From UBA5905 sp964609975 (GTDB lineage Bacteria > Bacillota > Clostridia > Oscillospirales > Acutalibacteraceae): 64,000 bases of DNA. The stretch spans positions 23,212 through 87,211 of the forward strand of contig CAZSTR010000003.1 of assembly GCA_964609975.1 (NCBI GenBank), in the 5' to 3' direction. The notes beneath the pieces were generated by a model. That model was not told where the DNA came from, did no database searches, and saw only the letters and a list, made by a program, of their open reading frames with translations. Each line of letters begins with the position of its first letter. Positions within the stretch are counted from its first letter, which is position 1. Both the position numbers and the translations under genes were made by a program. Positions 33,090 through 42,069 of this stretch are shown here, in pieces.

Positions 33090-34285
33090 TTTCGGTTGGC
33101 CAGTTGAATCGCTATGTGAAAACGCTGTTGGAGGGAGATGCCCGGTTGGCGGCGGTATATATCGGCGGCGAAATTTCCAATTTCACCAATCATTATAAAT
33201 CCGGCCATTTGTATATGTCGCTGAAGGATGAAACGGCGGCGGTGAAGGCGGTCATGTTTCGCGGAAACGCATCTCGCTTGGCCTTCCGGCCGGAAAACGG
33301 TATGAAGGTGATCGTGAAGGCGCGGGTGTCCCTGTATGAGCGGGACGGCGCCTTTCAGCTGTATATCGAGGAAATGCAGCCGGATGGCGTGGGCGCGTTG
33401 CAAATCGCTTTTGAGCAGTTGAAGAAAAAGCTGGCGGCGGAGGGGTTGTTCGAGGAGGCCCGCAAGCGGCCAATTCCTGCCTGTCCGATGCGTGTCGGCG
33501 TGATCACCTCTCCCACGGGGGCGGCGGTGCGAGACATTTTCAATGTCCTCGGTCGGCGGTTCCCGCTGGCACGGGTGGTGTTTTGCCCGGTGCTTGTCCA
33601 GGGGGAAGGAGCGGCCGCTTCCGTTTCGGCGGCGATTCGCCGCTTCAATGCCTGTCGCGGCGCCGATGTGTTGATTGTCGGCCGGGGCGGCGGCTCTATC
33701 GAGGATTTGTGGGCCTTTAACGAGGAAGTTGTAGCCCGCGCGGTGGCGGAGTCGGCGATTCCGGTAATTTCGGCCGTGGGTCACGAAACCGATTTCACCA
33801 TCTGCGATTTCGTGGCGGATTTGCGTGCGCCGACCCCCTCGGCGGCGGCGGAGCTGGCGGTGCCGGATGCCGCCCGCCTGTGGATGACGCTGTCCTCTGT
33901 GCGGGAGCGCATAGGAACTGCCTGTCGCGGGAAATGGCAGGCGGCGGCGAAGGAGCTGGAGCTTTTGCGCTCCCGGCGTTGTTTGTCCGCCCCGCAATAT
34001 TATATCGAGGAGCAGACCATGCGGATGGATCATTTGATCCATCGCTTTGCCGCGGCGGCGCGGCAGAGCCTGGCGGGCGCGGATCGCCGGCTGGCGGCGA
34101 CTGCATCGAAGCTGGATGCCCTCAGCCCGCTGAAGGTGCTGGGGCGCGGATATTCTATCGGCTATGACGAAAAGGGACAGGTGCTAAACCGTGTGGCTCA
34201 AACAAAAATCGGAGACCGGGTGACATGGCGCTTGGCGGACGGTTCAGTGGGTTGTACCGTGACGACGATACAGGAGGCGGAATAA
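33080..34285 (+). CDS. xseA: Exodeoxyribonuclease VII large subunit
   Basis: A 401-residue nuclease subunit that with XseB degrades single-stranded DNA. The N-terminal OB-fold (SVGQLNRYVKTLLE, IGGEISNF) is followed by the catalytic domain with RGGGSIEDLWAFN and AVGHETDFTICDFVADLRA, then a helical tail. ATG 33080 follows GGAGGAACGAAT and overlaps the previous stop by ten bases. xseB starts one base after its stop. Confidence 0.96.
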   Translation: MQVISVGQLNRYVKTLLEGDARLAAVYIGGEISNFTNHYKSGHLYMSLKDETAAVKAVMFRGNASRLAFRPENGMKVIVKARVSLYERDGAFQLYIEEMQPDGVGALQIAFEQLKKKLAAEGLFEEARKRPIPACPMRVGVITSPTGAAVRDIFNVLGRRFPLARVVFCPVLVQGEGAAASVSAAIRRFNACRGADVLIVGRGGGSIEDLWAFNEEVVARAVAESAIPVISAVGHETDFTICDFVADLRAPTPSAAAELAVPDAARLWMTLSSVRERIGTACRGKWQAAAKELELLRSRRCLSAPQYYIEEQTMRMDHLIHRFAAAARQSLAGADRRLAATASKLDALSPLKVLGRGYSIGYDEKGQVLNRVAQTKIGDRVTWRLADGSVGCTVTTIQEAE

Positions 34286-34286
34286 A

Positions 34287-34544
34287 ATGGCTACGGAATG
34301 GACTTTTGAAAAGGCGATGGCGCGGCTGGAGCAGATTGTGGCGGCGCTGGAGAGCGGGAAGGTCAGCTTGGATGACTCCCTGAAGCTGTTCGAGGAGGGC
34401 ACACGACTGACCGGCTATTGCAGTGGGCTTCTCAAAGAGGCTGAGCAGAAAATCGTTAAGCTTTCCGATGTGGAAAACGGCGGCGATGCGCCGACGCTGG
34501 CGGATCGCCAGGGCGAGGATATGGGTGAGGAGCTGTCGGACTGA
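34287..34544 (+). CDS. xseB: Exodeoxyribonuclease VII small subunit
   Basis: An 85-residue helical partner of XseA with the typical FEKAMARLEQIVAALESG and SLKLFEEGTRL. A 20-residue acidic tail follows the usual end. AGGAGGCGGAATAAA lies before ATG 34287. Confidence 0.95.
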   Translation: MATEWTFEKAMARLEQIVAALESGKVSLDDSLKLFEEGTRLTGYCSGLLKEAEQKIVKLSDVENGGDAPTLADRQGEDMGEELSD

Positions 34545-34563
34545 AACCGAGGAGGAGCGAAAA

Positions 34564-35457
34564 ATGGAGCTGTATTCCCAGCGGATAAAGGAACGGCTGC
34601 GTCGATTTGAGGAAGCGTTGCCGGGATATATGCCGAAGACCGGCGGCTTGCAAACGACTGTCGCGGAGGCGATGGCGTATGCCTGCCGCGACGGCGGAAA
34701 ACGGTTGCGCCCGATGCTCCTTCTGGAGTTTTGTCGGGCGCTGGATGGCGATTGGGAGAAGGCGATGCCCTTCGCCGCCGCCATCGAGATGATTCATTGC
34801 TATTCGCTTGTGCATGACGATTTGCCTTGTATGGACAACAGCCCTGTGCGCCGGGGACGGCCATCCACCCATGCGGCTTACGGGGAGGATATGGCTCTGC
34901 TGGCAGGGGACGGGCTGTTGACGCTGGCCTTCGAAACGGCTCTTTCGCCGAAAAACAGCAGGGCATTCCCGGCTGAGCGGACGCTGAGCGCCGCGGCGGT
35001 GCTGGCGCAGTGCGCCGGCATCAGCGGAATGGTCGGCGGCCAGGTCATTGATTTGGAAAGCGAAGGAAAAAGCATCGGCCTTTCGGTGCTGGAGACGCTC
35101 CAACGAGGGAAAACGGCGGCGCTGCTGGTGGCCGCTTGCGTGATGGGCGCCCGGCTGGCGGGCGCCACTGCCGTCCAGGAGGAGGCGGCCCGCGATTTCG
35201 GCGAAAATCTCGGTTTGGCCTTCCAGATTGTGGATGATATTTTAGATGTGACGGCGACAGCCGAGGAACTGGGAAAGCCTGTGGGCAGCGACGCCGAAAA
35301 CAAAAAGGTGACCTATGTTTCTTTGCTTGGTCTTGAAAAGGCTCGCGCCCTCGCCGGAGAGCGCACCGAGGCAGCGCTGGCGGCTTTGCGGTCGCTGGAA
35401 GCAGATACAGCAGACCTGGAGCGGCTGACGCGAGCCCTGCTGGAACGACATCACTGA
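34564..35457 (+). CDS. ispA: Short-chain polyprenyl (farnesyl/geranyl) diphosphate synthase
   Basis: A 297-residue prenyl chain elongase. The first aspartate-rich motif is DDLPCMD and the second DDILD; GGKRLRPML and GGQVIDLESEGK are also present. It condenses isopentenyl diphosphate onto allylic primers, feeding undecaprenyl and other isoprenoids. ATG 34564 follows CGAGGAGGAGCG. It sits with dxs in the isoprenoid part of this cluster. Confidence 0.93.
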   Translation: MELYSQRIKERLRRFEEALPGYMPKTGGLQTTVAEAMAYACRDGGKRLRPMLLLEFCRALDGDWEKAMPFAAAIEMIHCYSLVHDDLPCMDNSPVRRGRPSTHAAYGEDMALLAGDGLLTLAFETALSPKNSRAFPAERTLSAAAVLAQCAGISGMVGGQVIDLESEGKSIGLSVLETLQRGKTAALLVAACVMGARLAGATAVQEEAARDFGENLGLAFQIVDDILDVTATAEELGKPVGSDAENKKVTYVSLLGLEKARALAGERTEAALAALRSLEADTADLERLTRALLERHH

Positions 35458-35477
35458 GGAACGGAGATAATCGGGAA

Positions 35478-37349
35478 ATGATCCGACTGGACGATATACA
35501 TTCTCCCGCCGATGTGAAAAGGCTGGATGAAAAAGAGCTGCCGGAGCTTTGCGTGCTTCTGCGGCAGAAAATGATTGAAACAGTGGCCGAAAACGGGGGA
35601 CACCTTTCCTCGAATTTGGGAGCGGTAGAGCTGACGGTGGCTCTGCATCGGGTGTTTACAACGCCCGATGACACCATCGTGTGGGATGTGGGACATCAGT
35701 GCTATGCTCATAAATTGCTCACCGGGCGCTATGAAGCCTTCGACACCCTGCGCAAAAAGGACGGTGTCGCCGGTTTTCCGCGCCCCTCAGAAAGCCCCCA
35801 TGATGCGTTCGTGGTCGGCCATAGCAGTACCTCCATCTCAGCGGCCAACGGAATTGCCAAGGCGAAGGAGCTTCTCGGTGATCCGGGATACACGGTGGCG
35901 GTCATCGGCGACGGCGCGCTGACCGGCGGATTGGCCTATGAGGGGCTGAGCAACGCCGGCCGAAGCGACGGTCGTTTGTTAGTGATTCTCAACGACAATA
36001 AAATGTCCATCAGTCAGAATGTGGGCTTCGTGTCCCGCTATTTAGCGCATTTGCGCACGCGGGTGCGTTATGTGCGCCTGAAACAGCGTCTGACCCATTG
36101 CCTGATCCAGCTTCCGCTCATCGGAGAGCCGGTCAACCGCTGGTTGCATAGCTGGAAAAAGACGCTCAAGCGCTCGGCTTTTGCCTCCACCTCCTATTTT
36201 GAGAACATGGGCTTCCATTATATGGGGCCGGTGGACGGTCATAATCTGGAGGATTTGACCCAGGCCATGGAATCGGCCAGGAGCCTGAACCGACCGGTGC
36301 TGTTGCATGTGGCTACGGTGAAGGGAAAGGGCTACCCCTTTGCAGAGAAAACCCCGGATGTTTATCATGGCGTGGGCGGCTTCGACCCGAAAACTGGGTG
36401 CACCGCTCCGGGAAAGAAAAGCTTTTCCTCGGTTTTCGGCGAAGCGCTTTTGCGTTTGGGCGCGGAGGATGACCGCATCGTGGCGATTACGGCGGCGATG
36501 AAACAGGGCACTTGCCTTGGCGACTTTGCCGAGCGGTTTCCCACTCGCTTTTTCGATGTGGGGATTGCCGAGGAGCACGCGGTGACCTTCGCCTCCGGCA
36601 TGGCGGTTGGCGGTCTTCTCCCGGTTTTCGCGGTGTATTCCACCTTTTTACAGCGAAGCTATGACCAGCTCGTCAACGATACGGCGCTGATGAACAATCA
36701 TATTGTGCTGGCCATCGACCGAGCGGGGGTGGTGCCGGACGACGGCGAAACCCATCAGGGAATTTACGATGTGCCGATGCTGGCCACGGTGCCTCATGTG
36801 ACCATGTATGCCCCCGCCACCTATCGGGAGCTGGAGCTGCATTTGCTTCAGGCGCTGTATGACACCGATGGGATTGCGGCGGTGCGCTATCCGAAGGGAG
36901 AGGAAAGTCCTCTGCTGGAGGGCTATGCGCCCCAATATCAACCCTTCGATTATACCGACGGCCACGGCCGGGAGCTGCTGGTGGTGACCTATGGGCGTAT
37001 GTATGGCCCGGTGCTGGAGGCTGTTGGGCGGCGCGGCCGCAACGGAAAACGCACCTCGGTTTTGAAAATCAACCGCATTTTGCCTCTACCGGAGGAGATT
37101 GTGCCGCTGGCGGCGGGTTATGAGCGAGTGATTTTCGTGGAGGAGGGCGCGGTTTCCGGCGGGATCGGCGAAATGCTCGGTTGCTGCTTGGCAGAAACCG
37201 GCTTCGCCGGGAGCTATACTGTGCACGGCCTGCGGGAAACGCCGGGGGTTTGCACCACCGCTCAGGGTTTGCACGCGGCTGGGCTGGATATAGACGGCAT
37301 CTATGTGCTTCTTGAAGGGGAAATCCCGGTGGAGGCGGCCGATGAGTGA
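35478..37349 (+). CDS. dxs: 1-deoxy-D-xylulose-5-phosphate synthase
   Basis: A 623-residue thiamine-diphosphate enzyme that joins pyruvate and glyceraldehyde-3-phosphate, the first step of the MEP isoprenoid pathway. The N-terminal part has SSNLGAVELTVALH and DVGHQCYAHKLLTGR, the cofactor site GDGALTGGLAYEG followed by NDN, and the pyrimidine half has DVGIAEEHAVTFASG. Length is normal. It ends in an eight-base overlap with the TlyA-like gene. Confidence 0.97.
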   Translation: MIRLDDIHSPADVKRLDEKELPELCVLLRQKMIETVAENGGHLSSNLGAVELTVALHRVFTTPDDTIVWDVGHQCYAHKLLTGRYEAFDTLRKKDGVAGFPRPSESPHDAFVVGHSSTSISAANGIAKAKELLGDPGYTVAVIGDGALTGGLAYEGLSNAGRSDGRLLVILNDNKMSISQNVGFVSRYLAHLRTRVRYVRLKQRLTHCLIQLPLIGEPVNRWLHSWKKTLKRSAFASTSYFENMGFHYMGPVDGHNLEDLTQAMESARSLNRPVLLHVATVKGKGYPFAEKTPDVYHGVGGFDPKTGCTAPGKKSFSSVFGEALLRLGAEDDRIVAITAAMKQGTCLGDFAERFPTRFFDVGIAEEHAVTFASGMAVGGLLPVFAVYSTFLQRSYDQLVNDTALMNNHIVLAIDRAGVVPDDGETHQGIYDVPMLATVPHVTMYAPATYRELELHLLQALYDTDGIAAVRYPKGEESPLLEGYAPQYQPFDYTDGHGRELLVVTYGRMYGPVLEAVGRRGRNGKRTSVLKINRILPLPEEIVPLAAGYERVIFVEEGAVSGGIGEMLGCCLAETGFAGSYTVHGLRETPGVCTTAQGLHAAGLDIDGIYVLLEGEIPVEAADE

Positions 37350-38148
37350 TTCCTCTGTGCGGTTGGATGCTTATTTGGTGCAGCAGGGCTACGCCTCCGG
37401 GCGTGACAAGGCAAAGGCTTTGCTGGCCGCCGGCTATGTGACGGTCAACGGTCGCCCGACGCAAAAGCCCTCCTTGTCGGTGAGCGAGACAGACCGGGTG
37501 GTGTGTGTTGCGCCGGCGGAGCGCTATGTGGGGCGGGGCGGCTATAAGCTGGAAAAGGCTTTGGCCGGTCGTCGCCTGGAAGGCGAACGCTGGATGGATG
37601 TGGGGGCTTCTACAGGCGGCTTCACTGACTGTCTGCTTCAGCATGGAGCGGCTCATGTTTTTTCGGTGGATGTGGGGCAGGATCAGCTGCATCCCTCCCT
37701 GCGCGCCCACCCTCAGGTGACGGTCTTGGAGCAGACGGATGTGCGTGGCGACCGCCTGCGCGCGGCGGTTTCCCCTGAAAGCCTCGATGGGATTGCCATG
37801 GATGTGTCCTTCGTGTCGCTGACGCGGGTTTTGCCGGATGCACTTTTTTATCTCAAGCCGGCGGGACAGCTGATTTGTCTTATCAAGCCCCAGTTCGAGG
37901 CCGGGCGCGGCGACATCGGAAAGCGGGGAATTGTGAAAGACCCGGCCGCTCATGAGCGGGTGATTGGGGAGCTTTTGCATTTTTGCACGGAGCTTGGCCA
38001 TCCGCCCTGTGGGCTGACCTTTTCTCCCGTCACCGGCGGAGAGGGAAACATCGAATATTTGCTTTTTCTCGGTCCGGGAGAGGAAACGGTGTCATTCGAA
38101 CAGGTGAAGAAAACGGTGCGAGAAGCCTTTCGCACTCTGCGAGTATAA
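37342..38148 (+). CDS. TlyA family rRNA (cytidine-2'-O)-methyltransferase/hemolysin-like
   Basis: A 268-residue protein with an N-terminal S4 RNA-binding domain (RLDAYLVQQGYASGRDKAKALL) and a C-terminal FtsJ-like methyltransferase domain with the SAM-binding DVGASTGGFTDCLLQ. Family members methylate 16S and 23S rRNA. It overlaps dxs and precedes nadK, the conserved clostridial order. Confidence 0.92.
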   Translation: MSDSSVRLDAYLVQQGYASGRDKAKALLAAGYVTVNGRPTQKPSLSVSETDRVVCVAPAERYVGRGGYKLEKALAGRRLEGERWMDVGASTGGFTDCLLQHGAAHVFSVDVGQDQLHPSLRAHPQVTVLEQTDVRGDRLRAAVSPESLDGIAMDVSFVSLTRVLPDALFYLKPAGQLICLIKPQFEAGRGDIGKRGIVKDPAAHERVIGELLHFCTELGHPPCGLTFSPVTGGEGNIEYLLFLGPGEETVSFEQVKKTVREAFRTLRV

Positions 38149-38164
38149 AAAGGGAGGTGGAGTG

Positions 38165-39007
38165 ATGATGAAAATCGCTGTGATTTCCAACGGAAAAACC
38201 GCCGAAGCGGCGGCGGTGGCGGCAGAGGTCTGCCGATGGCTGGAGGCGCAGGGTGTGCAGGTGTGCCTAACCGAAAAGCCCGGCGATCTGCCCGCACCCC
38301 AGCAGATTGCTCATGCAGTACAGGATTGTGCCTTGGCGATCGCTGTGGGCGGCGACGGCACCATCGTGCACACGGCGAAGGCGTCGGCAACGGTGGGACG
38401 GCCGGTGCTCGGTATTAACGGCGGCCATCTTGGCTTTTTGGCCGGTTTGGAACGGGACGGGCTGGAGAAAATGGCTGGCTTGCTGACGGGGGATTTTGTG
38501 ACCGAGGAGCGCCTGCTTTTGGAAATCGCCGTTTGTCGCGGAGAGACTCGCCGGGTATATTATGCGATGAATGAGGCGGTGATTTCCCGTGGGGCACTGT
38601 CCCGGCTGGTAGAGCTGCAGGTGGAAAGTGCCGGGCGGGAAATTCTTTCCTGTCGGGCGGACGGCGTGATTGTGGCAACCCCCACCGGCTCCACCGCCTA
38701 TTCCTTCTCCGCCGGCGGCCCGGTGGTGGACCCTGCGGTTGATTGCATTTTGGTGACGCCGGTGTGTCCCCATACGGTGACGCCTCGCTCTCAGCTGTTG
38801 CCCGCTTCGGCAGAGCTGATGGTGCGGGTGACAGCGGTGACGCCGGAGGCGTTTGTGACCGTGGATGGGGAGGAGAACGCGGCCTTTTCGCCGGAGGATT
38901 TTATCGAAATTCGCCGGGCGGCATATCCGGCAAGGCTGATTCGCCTGACCGACCGCACCTTTTATGAAAATATCCAAGACAAAATCATGGGCAGGAGGAG
39001 CTTATGA
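38165..39007 (+). CDS. nadK: NAD kinase
   Basis: A 280-residue enzyme making NADP from NAD. The GGDGT motif (AVGGDGTIVHTA) and the NGGHLGFLA, TPTGSTAYSFSAGGP blocks are intact. ATG 38165 is chosen because GGAGG (38153-38157) lies seven bases upstream; GTG 38162 and ATG 38168 are alternatives. It overlaps argR by four bases. Confidence 0.95.
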   Translation: MMKIAVISNGKTAEAAAVAAEVCRWLEAQGVQVCLTEKPGDLPAPQQIAHAVQDCALAIAVGGDGTIVHTAKASATVGRPVLGINGGHLGFLAGLERDGLEKMAGLLTGDFVTEERLLLEIAVCRGETRRVYYAMNEAVISRGALSRLVELQVESAGREILSCRADGVIVATPTGSTAYSFSAGGPVVDPAVDCILVTPVCPHTVTPRSQLLPASAELMVRVTAVTPEAFVTVDGEENAAFSPEDFIEIRRAAYPARLIRLTDRTFYENIQDKIMGRRSL

Positions 39008-39465
39008 AAACGAGACGACACGCAAAAATCCTGGAAATCATCAGCGCCAATCGGGTGGAAACCCAGGAAGAGCTGCAGGAACAGCTGCGCCAGGCAGGCT
39101 ATTCGGTCACTCAGGCCACTGTTTCCCGCGACATTAAGGAACTGCGGCTCATTAAGCTCCCCGATGACCGGGGCGGCTATCGCTATGGCGTGGCCACCAG
39201 CGGAAAGGAGCCGATTTCTGCTCGCTTCCATTCGATTTTTTCCGATTCTGTGGTGCGAGTACAATATGCCCAGAACATTGTGGTTGTGCACTGCCTGACC
39301 GGCATGGCGCAGGCCGCCTGCGCGGCGATGGATTCGCTTCATTGGCGTCAGGTGATCGGAACGCTGGCAGGTGACGACACCTTCATCTGCATCGCCACCA
39401 GCGAGCGAGATGCGGAGGAGCTGGTGATTGAATTGAAAAAGCTCATGAGCGGAGTGGAAAGGTAA
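39004..39465 (+). CDS. argR: Arginine repressor
   Basis: A 153-residue regulator with an N-terminal winged helix (NRVETQEELQEQLRQAGY, TQATVSRDIKELRLIK) and a C-terminal hexamerisation and arginine-binding domain containing GTLAGDDTFICIA. It controls arginine metabolism genes and in Bacillus also lies upstream of recN. The ATGA overlap with nadK indicates co-transcription. Confidence 0.96.
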   Translation: MKTRRHAKILEIISANRVETQEELQEQLRQAGYSVTQATVSRDIKELRLIKLPDDRGGYRYGVATSGKEPISARFHSIFSDSVVRVQYAQNIVVVHCLTGMAQAACAAMDSLHWRQVIGTLAGDDTFICIATSERDAEELVIELKKLMSGVER

Positions 39466-39473
39466 GAGACGGT

Positions 39474-41144
39474 ATGCTGCGAAGCTTGCAGATCGAAAAC
39501 GCGGCGGTGATTGAGCGGGCCGATATTGAATTCGGCCGGGGATTGACGGTGCTCACCGGTGAAACGGGCGCCGGAAAATCCATCGTCATCGACGCCATCA
39601 ATGCCCTTTTAGGCGAGCGAATCACCCGGGAAACGGTACGCCATGGCGCGGAAAACGCGTTTCTTTCGGGCGTTTTCGATGCGCTGTCACCGGAGGCGGA
39701 GGCTTTTCTCGTGGAGCAGGGCTATCGGCTGGAGGAGGATGGAACGTTGCTCATCCAGCGCCGTGTGTCTGCCGATGGACGCGGAAGCTGTCGCATCAAC
39801 GGCCGCCCGGCGACGGTGTCCGTGTTGCGTCAGCTTGGGCGGATGCTGGTGAACATCCACGGCCAGCATGAAAATCAGGTTCTTCTTCAGCCGGAACGAC
39901 ACATCGACTATCTGGACAGGCTGGGACGGCTTTTGCCGGTGCGGCAGGCCTATGAAAAGGAATATCACAACTATTGCCGGATTCGCCGGGCGATGAAGGC
40001 CCTTTCCATGGACGAGGAGCAGAAGGCGGCGTTGTCGGAGACCTTGACTCGCCAAATCAGCGAGATTGATGCGGCGACACTGAAGCCCGGTGAGGAGGAG
40101 GAGCTGTTGGCGCGTCGGGAGCTGGTGCGTCATGCGGAAAAAATCGCGGATGAGCTTTGGATGGTGCGTCAGGCGCTGTCCGGCGAGGAGGATCGGCCCG
40201 GCGCATTGGCGCTGTTGACCGGCGCGGTGAGTTCTCTTGCCGCGGCGGGACAGGCTTCGAAGGAGCTGGCCGCATTAGCGGCGCGTCTGAAAAATGCTTT
40301 GTACGATGTGCAGGCCTGCGCCGAGGAGGCGCGGGAGGCGGAAGATTTTCTCGCCTTTGACGAAAAGGAGCTGGCGGCGCTGGAGGATCGGCTGGCGCTG
40401 ATTCGGCGTCTTGTGCGCCAATATGGAACGGATGAGCAGTCGGTTCTCGCCCGGCGAGACGAGCTTCAGAAGCAGCTGGACGCCATCGAAGGAAACGCCG
40501 CCCGGCTGGCCGATTTGCAGCGCCAATCCGACGAGGCGCGGGAGGCGACCATTGCGGCGGCGACGAGGCTGAGCGAGGCGCGAAAGGCCGCGGCGGTGCT
40601 CTTTGAGAAAAATGTATGTCAGCAGCTGGCTTTTTTGGATATGCCTCATGTGAAGCTGGTGGTGGAAATGGAGCCGACGGCCTTGACTGCCATCGGCGGA
40701 GACCGGGTGGAGTTCCTTCTGTCTGCCAATCCGGGAGAGCCGCCGAAGTCCATCGCGAAAACCGCCTCCGGCGGCGAGCTGTCTCGGATTATGCTGGCGC
40801 TGAAAAGCGTTTTGGCCGGGGTGGACGAAATCGACACATTGGTGTTCGACGAGGTGGACAGTGGAATCAGCGGCCGTGCGGCCGCAAAGGTGGGCACCCT
40901 CATGCGCCAAATCGCCGCAAAGCGCCAGGTGCTTTGCGTGACCCATTTGGCACAGATTGCGGTTTGCGGCCACGACCATCTGCTGGTGCAAAAGCGAATT
41001 GAAAAGGGACGCACCTTTACAGCTGTGGAGAGCATGGACGAAGAGCGGCGGTTGCAGGAAACCGCCCGTATCATCGACGGAGAGGCGACCGCGACCGCCT
41101 TGGAGGCGGCGCGGGATATGCGCCGTCGTGCAACGGAGCAATAA
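39474..41144 (+). CDS. recN: DNA repair protein RecN
   Basis: A 556-residue SMC-like ATPase in double-strand break repair. The Walker A is GETGAGKSI near residue 33, the central part is coiled coil, and the C-terminal head has ASGGELSRIMLALKSV and LVFDEVDSGISGRAA. It is the last gene of the nusB-recN cluster, eight bases after argR, with a terminator four bases after the stop. Confidence 0.97.
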   Translation: MLRSLQIENAAVIERADIEFGRGLTVLTGETGAGKSIVIDAINALLGERITRETVRHGAENAFLSGVFDALSPEAEAFLVEQGYRLEEDGTLLIQRRVSADGRGSCRINGRPATVSVLRQLGRMLVNIHGQHENQVLLQPERHIDYLDRLGRLLPVRQAYEKEYHNYCRIRRAMKALSMDEEQKAALSETLTRQISEIDAATLKPGEEEELLARRELVRHAEKIADELWMVRQALSGEEDRPGALALLTGAVSSLAAAGQASKELAALAARLKNALYDVQACAEEAREAEDFLAFDEKELAALEDRLALIRRLVRQYGTDEQSVLARRDELQKQLDAIEGNAARLADLQRQSDEAREATIAAATRLSEARKAAAVLFEKNVCQQLAFLDMPHVKLVVEMEPTALTAIGGDRVEFLLSANPGEPPKSIAKTASGGELSRIMLALKSVLAGVDEIDTLVFDEVDSGISGRAAAKVGTLMRQIAAKRQVLCVTHLAQIAVCGHDHLLVQKRIEKGRTFTAVESMDEERRLQETARIIDGEATATALEAARDMRRRATEQ

Positions 41145-41147
41145 ATG

Positions 41148-41180
41148 AAAAATTCCCGGACAGCGTCCGGGAATTTTTTT
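41148..41180. terminator. Bidirectional terminator between recN and the AraC gene
   Basis: A perfect stem (aaaattcccggac with its complement) with a 3-base loop has a T run on the plus strand and an A run upstream, so it can end both convergent genes. Confidence 0.92.
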
Positions 41181-41181
41181 C

Positions 41182-41946
41182 TTATTCCTCCTGCTGGGGA
41201 TAGTGGGAGGGAGGAACGCCCATGTGGCGATGAAATTCTGCGGAAAAATGCTTTTCGTCCGGATATCCCACCCGGCGCGCCACCTCGGCCACGGAGAAAT
41301 AGCCGGTCGCCAGCAAAATGGCCGCTCGCTTCATGCGCCAGGCGATGGTATATTGCTTCGGCGAAATTTCAAGCTCCCGCTGGAACAGCCGCCGCAGATA
41401 AGCCTCGCAAATATGCAGTTCTCCGGCCAGCTTCTGCACCGACAGGGCTGGGTCGGCATATTGCTCCTCGATGGCGGCGATCGCCTTTTGCACAAGAGGC
41501 GAAAGAGGTGGCGCTTCCCCTTGGCAGTCGGCGTGGAGAAGCGCAAAAATTTCGTTGACCAGCCCGGCGGTGTGATAGACGCGCTCCGCTCCGCCCCTAT
41601 CCCAAAGCGTCAGTGCCTTTTCGAAGAGCGTCTGTATTTCCGTTGGATTTTTCGGGAGAAGGGTGTCGATTGTATGCCCGGAATGGGGATAAACATCCAG
41701 ATGAAAGACAATCATTTTATCCGTTGTCGCTTCCCGGATATAGTCCGCTTCCGCCGGAAAAAAGGTGACACAGCCGGGGCAGAGGGTCAGCTGTTGCTTT
41801 TCCGAGCGGAGGGTGGCGTCTGTTTCATAGCGAAAGGAGAGGGCGGAAAAGGGGCGTCCGGCGGTATGGATGCGGCGGGCGGCGTGTTGGTCGATGCTTA
41901 GCATATCCAGCACGCGAAAGGACAAGTTCTCTTTTGTAAAAATCAC
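41182..41946 (-). CDS. AraC family transcriptional regulator
   Basis: A 254-residue regulator with an N-terminal cupin domain (about 1-135) and a C-terminal AraC DNA-binding domain (about 155-250; AGELHICEAYLRRLFQREL and RRVGYPDEKHFSAEFHRHMG). The start is taken as GTG 41946, which has AAGGAGGGAG four bases upstream; the frame is open further but lacks a site. It is divergent from a GH13 enzyme gene and likely controls it in response to a sugar, which is inference. Confidence 0.9.
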   Translation of the reverse strand: MIFTKENLSFRVLDMLSIDQHAARRIHTAGRPFSALSFRYETDATLRSEKQQLTLCPGCVTFFPAEADYIREATTDKMIVFHLDVYPHSGHTIDTLLPKNPTEIQTLFEKALTLWDRGGAERVYHTAGLVNEIFALLHADCQGEAPPLSPLVQKAIAAIEEQYADPALSVQKLAGELHICEAYLRRLFQRELEISPKQYTIAWRMKRAAILLATGYFSVAEVARRVGYPDEKHFSAEFHRHMGVPPSHYPQQEE

Positions 41947-41968
41947 AGTTCTCCCTCCTTCATTGCTT

Positions 41969-41997
41969 ATTGTATTTGGACAGACGCGATTTGTCAA
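41969..41997 (-). promoter_or_regulatory. Sigma-A promoter of the AraC gene
   Basis: On the minus strand a perfect TTGACA (41992-41997) and TACAAT (41969-41974) are separated by 17 bases. Confidence 0.8.
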
Positions 41998-42069
41998 CCT
42001 TTTGTTGCGGTTTTTCTGTTGTCACGGTGGGACGGATATGCTTCAATAAAGGAAAAGGAGGCGGTGAAT